Assembly (NCBI RefSeq): GCF_003697785.1
Contig: NZ_QOKZ01000001.1
Span: 248,001-312,000 of the forward strand
DNA length: 64,000 nucleotides
Origin: Paracoccus alkanivorans
Lineage (GTDB): Bacteria; Pseudomonadota; Alphaproteobacteria; Rhodobacterales; Rhodobacteraceae
Direction: 5' to 3'
The position numbers were made by a program, and so were the translations under genes. The number at the start of each line of letters is the position of its first letter. Within the stretch, counting starts at the first letter, position 1. Below the pieces are notes generated by a model. The model did no database searches. It worked only from the letters and a program-made list of their open reading frames with translations, and was not told the DNA's origin. Of the stretch, positions 56,424-64,000 are shown piece after piece.

Positions 56424-59267
56424 ATGAGCATGGAAAAGAGTTTTGACGCAAAGGCCGCCGAGGCCCGCATCAGCGCAGAATGGGAAAAGACGAATGCCTT
56501 CACCGCCGGGGCCAATGCCTCGCGGTCCGAGACTTTCACGGTGATGATCCCCCCGCCCAACGTGACCGGCAGCCTGCATATCGGCCACGCGTTCAACAAC
56601 ACGCTGCAGGATATCCTCGTGCGCTGGCACCGGATGCGCGGCTTTGACACGCTTTGGCAGCCGGGGCAGGACCATGCGGGCATCGCCACGCAGATGGTCG
56701 TGGAGCGGCAGATGATGGAGCGGCAGGAGCCGAACCGGCGCGAGATCGGCCGCGATGCCTTTGTCGACAAGATCTGGGCATGGAAACAGGAATCCGGTGG
56801 CACGATCATCAACCAGCTCAAGCGCCTCGGTGCGTCGCTGGACTGGTCGCGCAACGCCTTTACCATGTCGGGCGCCCCAAGCGCCCCCACAGGCGAAGAA
56901 GGGAATTTCCACGATGCGGTGATCCGGGTTTTCGTGGAACTCTACAACAAGGGCATCATCTATCGCGGCAAGCGGCTGGTGAACTGGGACCCGCATTTCG
57001 AGACCGCGATCAGCGATCTTGAGGTCGAGAACCGCGAGGTCCCCGGCCATATGTGGCATTTCAAATACCCGCTGGCGGTCAATCCTGAAACTGGTGAACG
57101 CGAGACCTATGAATATGTCGAGCGGGACGAGGACGGCAACATCACCCTGCGCGAGACCCGCGACTATATCTCGATCGCCACGACCCGTCCGGAGACCATG
57201 CTGGGCGACGGGGCGGTCGCGGTTCACCCGGACGACCCCCGCTATGCCCCCATCGTCGGCAAGCTGTGCGAGATCCCGGTGGGACCAAAGGAACACCGCC
57301 GCCTGATCCCGATCATCACCGACGAATATCCCGATCCGGATTTCGGCTCTGGTGCGGTCAAGATCACCGGGGCGCATGATTTCAACGATTACGGCGTGGC
57401 GACCCGCAACGGCATCCCGCTTTACGCGCTGATGGATACCAAGGGCGCGATGCGCGTGGACGGGCTGTCCTATGAGGATAGCGCCGCCATCGCCACCCGT
57501 GCCGCGAATGGCGAGGATGTGGGCGATGTCTCGGCGGTCAACCTCGTCCCCGAAGAGCTGCGCGGGCTGGACCGCTTCGATGCCCGGAAGCGCGTGATCG
57601 CGGCGATCACCGAAGAGGGGCTGGCCGTCACCGATGCCGAGGGCGCGCCTTTCGTCGAGAACAAGAAGATCATGCAGCCCTTCGGTGACCGCTCGAATGT
57701 GGTGATCGAGCCGATGCTGACCGATCAATGGTTCGTGGATACGAAAAAGATCGTGCAGCCCGCCATCGACGCCGTGCGCGAGGGCCGCACCACGATCCTG
57801 CCCGAGCAGCACCAGAAGGTCTATTTCCACTGGCTGGAGAATATCGAGCCCTGGACGATCAGCCGTCAGCTTTGGTGGGGGCACCAGATCCCGGTCTGGT
57901 ATGACGGCGAGGGCAACCAGTATTGCGCCGCGACCGAGGCAGAGGCACAGGCCCAGGCTCCGGGCAGGAACCTGACCCGCGACCCCGACGTGCTCGACAC
58001 GTGGTTCTCATCCGGTCTCTGGCCCATCGGCACGCTCGGCTGGCCCGAGGATACCGAGGCGCTTCGGAAATATTTTCCGACCGATGTGCTGGTGACGGGC
58101 TTCGACATTATCTTCTTCTGGGTCGCCCGGATGATGATGATGCAGCTTGCCATCGTCGAGAAGGAACCCTTCCACACCGTCTATGTCCACGGGCTGGTGC
58201 GCGACGAAAAGGGCGCCAAGATGTCCAAGTCCAAGGGCAACGTCATCGATCCGCTGACCCTGATCGACGATTTCGGCGCCGATGCACTGCGCATGACGCT
58301 GGCCTCGATGGCGGCGATGGGGCGCGATCCGAAGCTGGGGCCGCGCCATGTCGAGGGCTTCCGCAACTTCGTGACCAAGATCTGGAACGCCTCCCGCTTT
58401 GCCGAGATGAACGGGGTTCGCGGCGGAGGCGGGCGCCCTGCCCCGCGCCACACCGTCAACCGCTGGATCATCGGGGAAACCGCCCGTATCCGCATGGCCA
58501 CTGACGAGGCGCTGGCAAGCTATCGCTTCAACGACGCGGCGAACGGGCTTTATGCCTTTGTCTGGGGCAAGGTCTGCGACTGGTATGTGGAATTCGCCAA
58601 GCCGCTGTTCGATGGCGAATATGCCGATGAAACCCGCGCCACGATGGGCTGGGTGCTGGATCAATGCTACCTGATGCTGCATCCGGTCATGCCTTTCGTG
58701 ACCGAAGAGCTCTGGTCGCTGACCGGCGAGCGCGGCAAGATGCTGGTCCACGGCGACTGGCCGGAATATGGCGCCGAGCTGATCGACGCAGATGCCGACC
58801 GCGAGATCAACTGGGTCATCTCGCTGATCGAGGACATCCGCTCGGCCCGCGCCCAGATGGGGGTTCCGGCAGGCGCGAGGCTGGACCTGATCGTGACCGA
58901 GGCCGATGCCGCCGCAAGCAGGGCGCTGACCGCCAACGCCCCCCTGATCGAGCGGCTGGCCCGCGTCAACGCCCCGCAGGACGGCGTGGCGGGCAAGGGC
59001 ATGATCGCCGTTTCCGCACAGGGCGCCAGCTTTGCCCTGCCCATTGGCGACGTGATCGATGCCGCGGCCGAAACGGCGCGGCTGGAAAAGTCATTGGCGA
59101 AATCGGGAAAGGACGCCGATGGATTGCGCAAGCGGTTGAACAATCCAAAATTCGTCGAAAACGCGGATGCGGAAGTGATCGAGGAAACCCGCGACAAGCT
59201 CATCGCCCTGGATGACGATATCTCCCGGTTGCATGCCGCACTGGCGCAGCTGGAGGCGATGCGCTGA
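56424..59267 (+). CDS. valS: Valine--tRNA ligase
   Basis: This is a 947-residue class I aminoacyl-tRNA synthetase that charges tRNA-Val. The HIGH motif is in [17 protein letters not shown] (52-55) and the KMSKS motif in [14 protein letters not shown]. The editing domain (residues 200-420, with [17 protein letters not shown] and [15 protein letters not shown]) and the C-terminal coiled coil ([19 protein letters not shown]) are complete. The length is normal for alphaproteobacteria. It is followed by a small NTF2-like gene. Confidence 0.98.
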   Translation: MSMEKSFDAKAAEARISAEWEKTNAFTAGANASRSETFTVMIPPPNVTGSLHIGHAFNNTLQDILVRWHRMRGFDTLWQPGQDHAGIATQMVVERQMMERQEPNRREIGRDAFVDKIWAWKQESGGTIINQLKRLGASLDWSRNAFTMSGAPSAPTGEEGNFHDAVIRVFVELYNKGIIYRGKRLVNWDPHFETAISDLEVENREVPGHMWHFKYPLAVNPETGERETYEYVERDEDGNITLRETRDYISIATTRPETMLGDGAVAVHPDDPRYAPIVGKLCEIPVGPKEHRRLIPIITDEYPDPDFGSGAVKITGAHDFNDYGVATRNGIPLYALMDTKGAMRVDGLSYEDSAAIATRAANGEDVGDVSAVNLVPEELRGLDRFDARKRVIAAITEEGLAVTDAEGAPFVENKKIMQPFGDRSNVVIEPMLTDQWFVDTKKIVQPAIDAVREGRTTILPEQHQKVYFHWLENIEPWTISRQLWWGHQIPVWYDGEGNQYCAATEAEAQAQAPGRNLTRDPDVLDTWFSSGLWPIGTLGWPEDTEALRKYFPTDVLVTGFDIIFFWVARMMMMQLAIVEKEPFHTVYVHGLVRDEKGAKMSKSKGNVIDPLTLIDDFGADALRMTLASMAAMGRDPKLGPRHVEGFRNFVTKIWNASRFAEMNGVRGGGGRPAPRHTVNRWIIGETARIRMATDEALASYRFNDAANGLYAFVWGKVCDWYVEFAKPLFDGEYADETRATMGWVLDQCYLMLHPVMPFVTEELWSLTGERGKMLVHGDWPEYGAELIDADADREINWVISLIEDIRSARAQMGVPAGARLDLIVTEADAAASRALTANAPLIERLARVNAPQDGVAGKGMIAVSAQGASFALPIGDVIDAAAETARLEKSLAKSGKDADGLRKRLNNPKFVENADAEVIEETRDKLIALDDDISRLHAALAQLEAMR

Positions 59268-59289
59268 ACACCATGTGAAGGATGTTTAG

Positions 59290-59658
59290 ATGGACCTGGC
59301 ATCTGACGAAAAGGAAACACTCGAAGCACTGGAGGAAACGCTCTGGCGCGCAGAAACCCGATTTGATTGTGCGCTGATGGATCGCATATTCGCTTCCGGC
59401 TTTGTCGAAATCGGCAGGTCCGGGCGCCGCTATGAAAGGGCCGAGATGATATTCGACTCCGGTCCGGACGCCGTGATCAACGCCACGCTTCCCCTTCCCG
59501 ACTATTCCGTAGAACTCATCGCTCCGAATATCGCTCTGGCAACCTACATAAGCGAGGTGCGATATGGTGATAACCTCGAACGGGGGCGCCGCTCATCGCT
59601 TTGGACGAGAAAAAACGGGCGGTGGCAGCTACGCTTTCACCAGGGAACAGCGTGCTGA
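59290..59658 (+). CDS. NTF2/SnoaL-like (DUF4440) small protein
   Basis: This is a 122-residue protein of the NTF2-like cone fold, DUF4440 type. It has the N-terminal helix LEALEETLWRAETRFD, the MDRIFASGFVEIGRSGRRY segment, and the C-terminal strand SSLWTRKNGRWQLRFHQGT typical of the family. The function of this group is not known. It lies 22 bases after valS, and its stop codon directly abuts the stop of the convergent aminotransferase gene. Confidence 0.8.
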   Translation: MDLASDEKETLEALEETLWRAETRFDCALMDRIFASGFVEIGRSGRRYERAEMIFDSGPDAVINATLPLPDYSVELIAPNIALATYISEVRYGDNLERGRRSSLWTRKNGRWQLRFHQGTAC

Positions 59659-60774
59659 TCAGGCTTCAGCACGTCGCATCTCGGCCAGGACCTTCGGCAG
59701 CGCCTCTGCCAGTATCTCGAGTTCCGCCGCAGGGGCGCAACTGACCCGTATGCAACGGTTCAACGGCGCGACGCCCGGCATGCGGATGAAGACGCCGTCT
59801 TCCTCCAGCCGATCGACGAGAGCGCGTGCAAACCTACCGTCTTGTCCGGTATCGACCGCGACGAAATTCGTGGTCGAGGGCAATGCGCTCATCCCGTTTT
59901 CCACTGCGATCAGGGAGATACGGTCCCGGGCGGCGGCAACCTCGCGCTGGACATGAACAAGCCAGTCCCGATCCAACAACGCGGCCAGGGCACCGGCCTG
60001 GGCGATACGGTTGACGCCGAAATGGTTGCGGATCCGCTCGAAGCCCGCAATCAGTTCGGGATGGCCCATGGCATAGCCGATCCGCGCGCCCGCCATTCCA
60101 TAGGCCTTTGAAAAGGTGCGCATCCGGATAACGCGCGGATCATCGGCGGCGATTCGGGGAACCGCCTCCGCGGGGGCGAATTCGACATAGGCCTCGTCCA
60201 GAAGCAGCAGCGCGCCTTGGGGCAGCTCATCCAGCATCGCCTCTATCGCGGTGCCGTCATGCCAGCTTCCCATCGGGTTGTCCGGGTTCGACAGATAGAC
60301 CAGCCGCGCATCGACCTGATGCGCGCGGGCGGCCAGAGCCCCGATATCTTCGCGATCATCGCGATAGGGCACCTTGTGCAGAACGCCACCAAATCCCGCG
60401 ACATGATAGTTGAAGGTCGGATAGGCCCCGTCCGAGGTCACCACCGCATCCCCCGGCGCGATCATCAGCCTGACCAGCAGGCCCAGGAGCCCGTCGATCC
60501 CCTCGCCGATCACGATATTCGCGGCTGGCATATCCAGATGCACCGAGAGCGCCTCCAGCAGGTCATGGCTGGTCGAATCGCCATATTGCCAGATCCCGGC
60601 CACGGCGCCGCACATCGCCTCGACGGCCTTGGGACTGGGACCGAAGCCATTCTCGTTCGCGCCAAGACGGGCCGCGAAGGGGCGGCCCCGCTGACGTTGC
60701 AGCGTCTCGGGACCGATAAAGGGAACGGTGGCAGGCAAACCTGCGGGGATCGGGGCGAAATGCGGTATTTTCAT
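59659..60774 (-). CDS. PLP-dependent aminotransferase, HisC-like
   Basis: This is a 371-residue class I/II aminotransferase close to histidinol-phosphate aminotransferases. The N-terminal LGANENGFGPSPKAVEAM, the YLSNPDNPMGSW segment (cofactor-binding Asn), LLLLDEAYVEFAP (Asp) and the PLP lysine in RTFSKAYGMAGARIGYA are all present, as is the phosphate-binding Arg of RVSCAP. The start at 60774 is preferred to one six codons earlier. No his genes are nearby, so it may be a second HisC paralogue acting on phenylalanine or another amino acid. Confidence 0.87.
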   Translation of the reverse strand: MKIPHFAPIPAGLPATVPFIGPETLQRQRGRPFAARLGANENGFGPSPKAVEAMCGAVAGIWQYGDSTSHDLLEALSVHLDMPAANIVIGEGIDGLLGLLVRLMIAPGDAVVTSDGAYPTFNYHVAGFGGVLHKVPYRDDREDIGALAARAHQVDARLVYLSNPDNPMGSWHDGTAIEAMLDELPQGALLLLDEAYVEFAPAEAVPRIAADDPRVIRMRTFSKAYGMAGARIGYAMGHPELIAGFERIRNHFGVNRIAQAGALAALLDRDWLVHVQREVAAARDRISLIAVENGMSALPSTTNFVAVDTGQDGRFARALVDRLEEDGVFIRMPGVAPLNRCIRVSCAPAAELEILAEALPKVLAEMRRAEA

Positions 60775-60812
60775 GCCCCGAGACTCGCCCATTTCAACCC
60801 GCCCCGCAAGCG

Positions 60813-61049
60813 TCAGAACGCACGGAAGGTCATCGTCGTGAGCGTGCGGCTGATATGGGGTATGTCGAACAGGCGCTCAGACAGGAAGCGGCCGACATCC
60901 TCCTCTTCTGGGATATAGACCTTGGCCAGCAGGTCGTAATCGCCCGAGGTCGAGTAAAGCTCGCTGACGATCTCGCGGTCATAGATGGCTTCGGCGACCT
61001 GATAGGTCTTGCCGGGCTCACAGCGGAACTGAACGAAGACGGGACGCAT
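60813..61049 (-). CDS. Stand-alone Lrp/AsnC ligand-binding (RAM) domain protein
   Basis: This is a 78-residue protein consisting only of the RAM effector domain of Lrp/AsnC regulators (FVQFRCEPGKTYQVAEAI, YSTSGDYDLLAKVYIPEE), with no HTH. It has an ideal ribosome-binding site, AGGAGG. Such single-domain proteins form amino-acid-sensing oligomers, sometimes modulating full-length Lrp proteins. It lies 38 bases before the aminotransferase gene on the same strand and may sense a related amino acid. Confidence 0.87.
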   Translation of the reverse strand: MRPVFVQFRCEPGKTYQVAEAIYDREIVSELYSTSGDYDLLAKVYIPEEEDVGRFLSERLFDIPHISRTLTTMTFRAF

Positions 61050-61082
61050 GGTTGACCTCCTGATGATCGACGCGGGGGCAGG

Positions 61083-62456
61083 TTAGACCGCCGGTTGCGT
61101 GCGGGTCCAGTCCCCCTGCGCATGGCCGCGCCAGAAGCGCAGCAGCAAAAGGACGGCAGCGAAGGAAAGGCCGAAAACAAGCCCCAGCCACAGGCCCCGC
61201 GCGCCGATACCGGCGACAAAGGCCAGCCCGTAGGCGACCGGCATTCCAACCACCCAATAGCTGAAGCCCGCGATCCACATCGGCACCCGTGTGTCATGCA
61301 CCCCGCGCAGCAATCCCAACGCCACCACCTGCAGCGCATCGGTCAGTTGGAACAGTGCGCCGTAGAACAACAGCCCCGCGCCGATGGCGACGATCGCGGG
61401 CCCTTGCGGCTCTGCCGGGTCCAGGTAAAGGCTTACCAGCGCCTCGGGGAAAACCAGGTAAATGGCGATAGCGACCACCGCGACGGCCATCGACAATCCT
61501 ATCACCGTCACCGCCGCATCCCGCATCCAGACGGCGTCGCCCCGTCCCTTGGCCTGCCCGATCCTAACCGTCGCGGCGTTCGACAGGCCCAGATGCGCCA
61601 TGAAGGTGATCGAGACGATCTGCAATGCGATCCCGTGCGCCGCCAGTTCCTGCGTGCCGATCCAGCCCATCATCACGTTGGAGGCCACGAACAGCCCGCC
61701 CTCTGCCGTCATGGTCAGTCCGATCGGCCAGCCGAGCCGGGCCACTGCGAAGAAGGCCTGCCAGTCGGGACGCCAGAACCGCTGGAACAGGTGATATTTC
61801 CGCGCCATCGGCAGCCATTCACAATAGGCGACAAGCATCACCAGCTGCGCCATCTGCACGCTGAGGCTGGCGATGGCCGCCCCCTGCACACCCAATTCGG
61901 GCGCGCCCAGATTGCCGAAGATAAGCAGCCAGTTGAGCCCGATATTGAGCGGCAGTCCCGCGACGGTGATCCACATCACCACCTGCGTCCGCTCCAGCGC
62001 TGCCAGATAGGAGTTCAGCGTCAACCCGGCCAGCATCGGCAACAGCCCCCACCCCGCGATGCGCAGGTAATCCTGCGCCAGCGCAGACACGGTTTCCGTC
62101 TGCCCAAGCGCAAGCAGGATCGGCCGGGACCACCACATCAGCGGCATGACCGCCAACGCGAATATTCCCGACAACCACAGCGCCATGCGGGTGGAACGAC
62201 GGGCCTCGGTCTCGTCCCCGCGCGCGATGGCGGTGGCGATCAGCCCCATCACACCGGTGCCAAAACCCATGCCCAGGAAAAACAGGATGATCAGGAAGGA
62301 GGTGGCGATGACCAGCGCCGCAAGCGCCTCGACGCCATACCACCCGACCATGACCGTATCGCTGACGCCGATGGCCATGCGCGCCAGATGGCTGCCGATC
62401 AGGGGCAGCCCAAGCGACAGGGTCGCGATAATATGCGGGCGGTAGCGGTGCATCAT
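61083..62456 (-). CDS. MATE-family multidrug efflux transporter
   Basis: This is a 457-residue MATE exporter with 12 helices in two halves. The N-terminal half shows ATLSLGLPLIGSHLARMAIG and DTVMVGWYGVEALAAL; the second half has GWPIGLTMTAEGGLFVASNV. These proteins export cationic drugs in exchange for H+ or Na+. The ATG at 62456 (or 62453) is the likely start; the further upstream extension to 62522 is polar and not MATE-like. It ends 33 bases before the RAM-domain gene. Confidence 0.9.
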   Translation of the reverse strand: MMHRYRPHIIATLSLGLPLIGSHLARMAIGVSDTVMVGWYGVEALAALVIATSFLIILFFLGMGFGTGVMGLIATAIARGDETEARRSTRMALWLSGIFALAVMPLMWWSRPILLALGQTETVSALAQDYLRIAGWGLLPMLAGLTLNSYLAALERTQVVMWITVAGLPLNIGLNWLLIFGNLGAPELGVQGAAIASLSVQMAQLVMLVAYCEWLPMARKYHLFQRFWRPDWQAFFAVARLGWPIGLTMTAEGGLFVASNVMMGWIGTQELAAHGIALQIVSITFMAHLGLSNAATVRIGQAKGRGDAVWMRDAAVTVIGLSMAVAVVAIAIYLVFPEALVSLYLDPAEPQGPAIVAIGAGLLFYGALFQLTDALQVVALGLLRGVHDTRVPMWIAGFSYWVVGMPVAYGLAFVAGIGARGLWLGLVFGLSFAAVLLLLRFWRGHAQGDWTRTQPAV

Positions 62457-62707
62457 ATCGCCATAACCGGGCTTGCGGGGGCAGGCAATCGTGGAGTTTG
62501 CAGGATGTGCAGTAATGCGCATCCTTCGGCGGATTAGCCCCCGGTTTCCAGGTGGGATACGAGAGTAGTTCAGCGCGCAATGACGGACTCAGCCATTGCA
62601 GGATTCTATGACGGATTCCCCGATGTCCCCGTTTCACGGCCACCCTTGCCGCAACCCGCTGCATCTGCAATAGAAGGCCTGATCCCGACCCGAGTCCGAG
62701 GCCGCCC

Positions 62708-63670
62708 ATGACCTTTCGCGCCCGTCACCTTCTGGGCATCGACCATCTCGCGCCTGCGGAAATCACCACCTTGCTGGATCTGGCCGAGGAATATGTCGCC
62801 CTGAACCAACGCACGGTGAAACATTCCGACGCGCTGGCGGGAATGACCCAGATCAACATGTTCTTCGAGAATTCGACCCGCACGCAGGCCAGCTTCGAAT
62901 TGGCCGGCAAGCGGCTCGGAGCCGATGTGATGAACATGGCCATGGCGCAATCCAGCGTGAAGAAAGGCGAGACGCTGATCGACACCGCGCTGACGCTGAA
63001 CGCCATGCATCCCGATCTTCTGGTCGTGCGCCATGGCCATTCCGGCGCGGTGAACCTTCTGGCCGAAAAGGTGAACTGCGCCGTCATCAATGCCGGTGAC
63101 GGGCGGCATGAACACCCCACCCAGGCATTGCTGGACGCGCTGACCATTCGCCGTGCCAAGGGCAGATTGCAGCGGCTGACCATCGCCATCTGCGGCGATA
63201 TCGCCCATAGCCGGGTGGCGCGTTCGAACCTGATCCTGCTGGGCAAGATGGAGAATCGCCTGCGGCTGATCGGGCCCTCAACGCTGATGCCCTCGGGCGT
63301 GGAAGAAATGGGGGTCGAGCTTTACGAGGACATGCGCGAAGGGCTGAAGGGCGCCGATGTGGTCATGATGCTGCGCCTTCAGCGCGAACGGATGGATGGC
63401 GGCTTCATCCCTTCGGAGCGGGAATATTACCACCGCTGGGGGCTGGATGCCGAGAAACTGGCACTGGCCGCCGATGACGCCATCGTCATGCATCCCGGTC
63501 CGATGAATCGCGGTGTCGAGATCGACGGCACCATCGCCGACGACATCAATCGCAGCGTCATCCAGGATCAGGTCGAGATGGGCGTTGCCGTTCGCATGGC
63601 GGCACTGGATCTGCTGGCCCGAAACCTGCGCGCCGAACGAGGACGCGTGGCGGCGGAGGTGACTGTATGA
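62708..63670 (+). CDS. pyrB: Aspartate carbamoyltransferase catalytic subunit
   Basis: This is a 320-residue enzyme of pyrimidine synthesis that makes N-carbamoyl-aspartate. The carbamoyl-phosphate motif is [15 protein letters not shown] (Ser56-Thr57-Arg58-Thr59), and the aspartate-binding and 80s-loop regions include [32 protein letters not shown] and [12 protein letters not shown]. It overlaps the following dihydroorotase-like gene by four bases (ATGA), the pyrB-pyrC' arrangement in which an inactive dihydroorotase holds the ATCase dodecamer together. Confidence 0.97.
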   Translation: MTFRARHLLGIDHLAPAEITTLLDLAEEYVALNQRTVKHSDALAGMTQINMFFENSTRTQASFELAGKRLGADVMNMAMAQSSVKKGETLIDTALTLNAMHPDLLVVRHGHSGAVNLLAEKVNCAVINAGDGRHEHPTQALLDALTIRRAKGRLQRLTIAICGDIAHSRVARSNLILLGKMENRLRLIGPSTLMPSGVEEMGVELYEDMREGLKGADVVMMLRLQRERMDGGFIPSEREYYHRWGLDAEKLALAADDAIVMHPGPMNRGVEIDGTIADDINRSVIQDQVEMGVAVRMAALDLLARNLRAERGRVAAEVTV

Positions 63671-64000
63671 GTGCGGATACGACTATCCTTTTCACCAATG
63701 CCCGCCTGATCGATCCCGAGGCGCAGAGCGACGCACCGGGCAGCCTTCTGGTCAAGGACGGCCGGATCGAGGGGATCGGTGCCCCTGATGAGCCTGCCCC
63801 CGAAGGCGCGGGTGTAATCGATTGCGGTGGGAGGGTGCTGGCCCCCGGACTGGTCGATTGGGGCGTCAAGATCGGCGAACCGGGAGAGCGGCACAAGGAA
63901 AGCTTCCGCAGCGCCGGGCTGGCCGCTGCCGCAGGGGGTGTGACCACCCTGATCGCCCGTCCCGACACATTGCCGCCCATCGATACGCCGGAATCACTGG
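63667..64000 (+). CDS. Dihydroorotase-like protein (PyrC' type), C-terminus outside window
   Basis: The first 111 residues of an amidohydrolase of the dihydroorotase family are visible, beginning [19 protein letters not shown]. Active enzymes have the zinc motif DxHxH directly after PGL; here the sequence is [20 protein letters not shown], so both histidines are missing. This is the mark of the non-catalytic pyrC' (pyrX) proteins known to be needed structurally for the class A ATCase complex. A separate active pyrC is expected elsewhere. The gene is cut by the right edge. Confidence 0.85.
   Translation, partial: MSADTTILFTNARLIDPEAQSDAPGSLLVKDGRIEGIGAPDEPAPEGAGVIDCGGRVLAPGLVDWGVKIGEPGERHKESFRSAGLAAAAGGVTTLIARPDTLPPIDTPESL

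Noticed and set aside
61095..62537. 480-codon plus-strand frame opposite the MATE gene
   Set aside because: Composition is dominated by Gln, Arg, His and Pro and shows no domain; the opposite strand encodes a complete MATE protein.

Overview
The window looks like chromosomal DNA of an alphaproteobacterium of the Rhodobacteraceae, probably Paracoccus or a close relative. The evidence is the high G+C content, the DUF1013/TrcR protein, several polyol and sugar ABC operons, a TRAP transporter, and a pyrB gene joined to a metal-ligand-less dihydroorotase-like gene. This assignment is inferred from gene content and codon use; no 16S gene is present.

Layout. At 1-5566 lies a polyol-type ABC uptake operon (binding protein, two permeases, a small membrane protein, a zinc polyol dehydrogenase running off the left edge) with a divergent SorC-type regulator. 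At 5650-15030 are ordinary housekeeping and metabolic genes: a HAD phosphatase, an acyl-CoA thioesterase, mscL, alanine dehydrogenase with a divergent Lrp-type regulator, gabD, a GlsB-type stress protein, TrcR, RNase T2, leuB and an EamA exporter. A tRNA-Pro(CGG) follows at 15079-15155.

From 15156 to about 39820 the window holds a foreign defence island that begins ten bases after the tRNA. Its contents in order are a PARIS pair (AriA ATPase, AriB Toprim/DUF4435), a short prokaryotic Argonaute with an Mrr-TIR-APAZ partner, an orphan HEPN-type protein, a type I restriction-modification operon containing a Fic gene and a small ORF, an orphan FitA-like antitoxin, a protein with three HTH-like segments, a Ner-like regulator, and a Tn7-like transposition module (TnsA, TnsB, TnsC, TniQ). 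An approximately 100-base imperfect direct repeat occurs at both sides (15164-15262 and 39252-39350), and an inverted copy of its core lies just after tniQ. On the right the island ends inside a truncated FAD oxidoreductase gene.

From 39935 to 51183 there is a Gfo/Idh oxidoreductase, a relic of an ABC ATPase, a LacI regulator, and a divergent eight-gene operon (SIS-domain deglycase-like protein, ABC binding protein, two permeases, TIM-barrel epimerase-like protein, PfkB kinase, FAD amine oxidoreductase, ABC ATPase). Its composition resembles the fructoselysine (frl) operons, so uptake and breakdown of Amadori-type sugar amines is the best guess. Two identical 17-base sites upstream are likely LacI-family operators.

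From 51309 to the right edge are a secreted metallo-beta-lactamase-fold protein, a small secreted protein, a candidate structured RNA with terminator (52896-53035), a TRAP dicarboxylate-type transporter, valS, an NTF2-like protein, a PLP aminotransferase, a single-domain Lrp-like protein, a MATE exporter, pyrB and the start of a pyrC-like pseudo-dihydroorotase. The main interest lies in the defence island: the mixed Mrr-TIR effector on the Argonaute partner, the unassigned HEPN gene, and a Tn7-like element sitting directly behind a tRNA gene.
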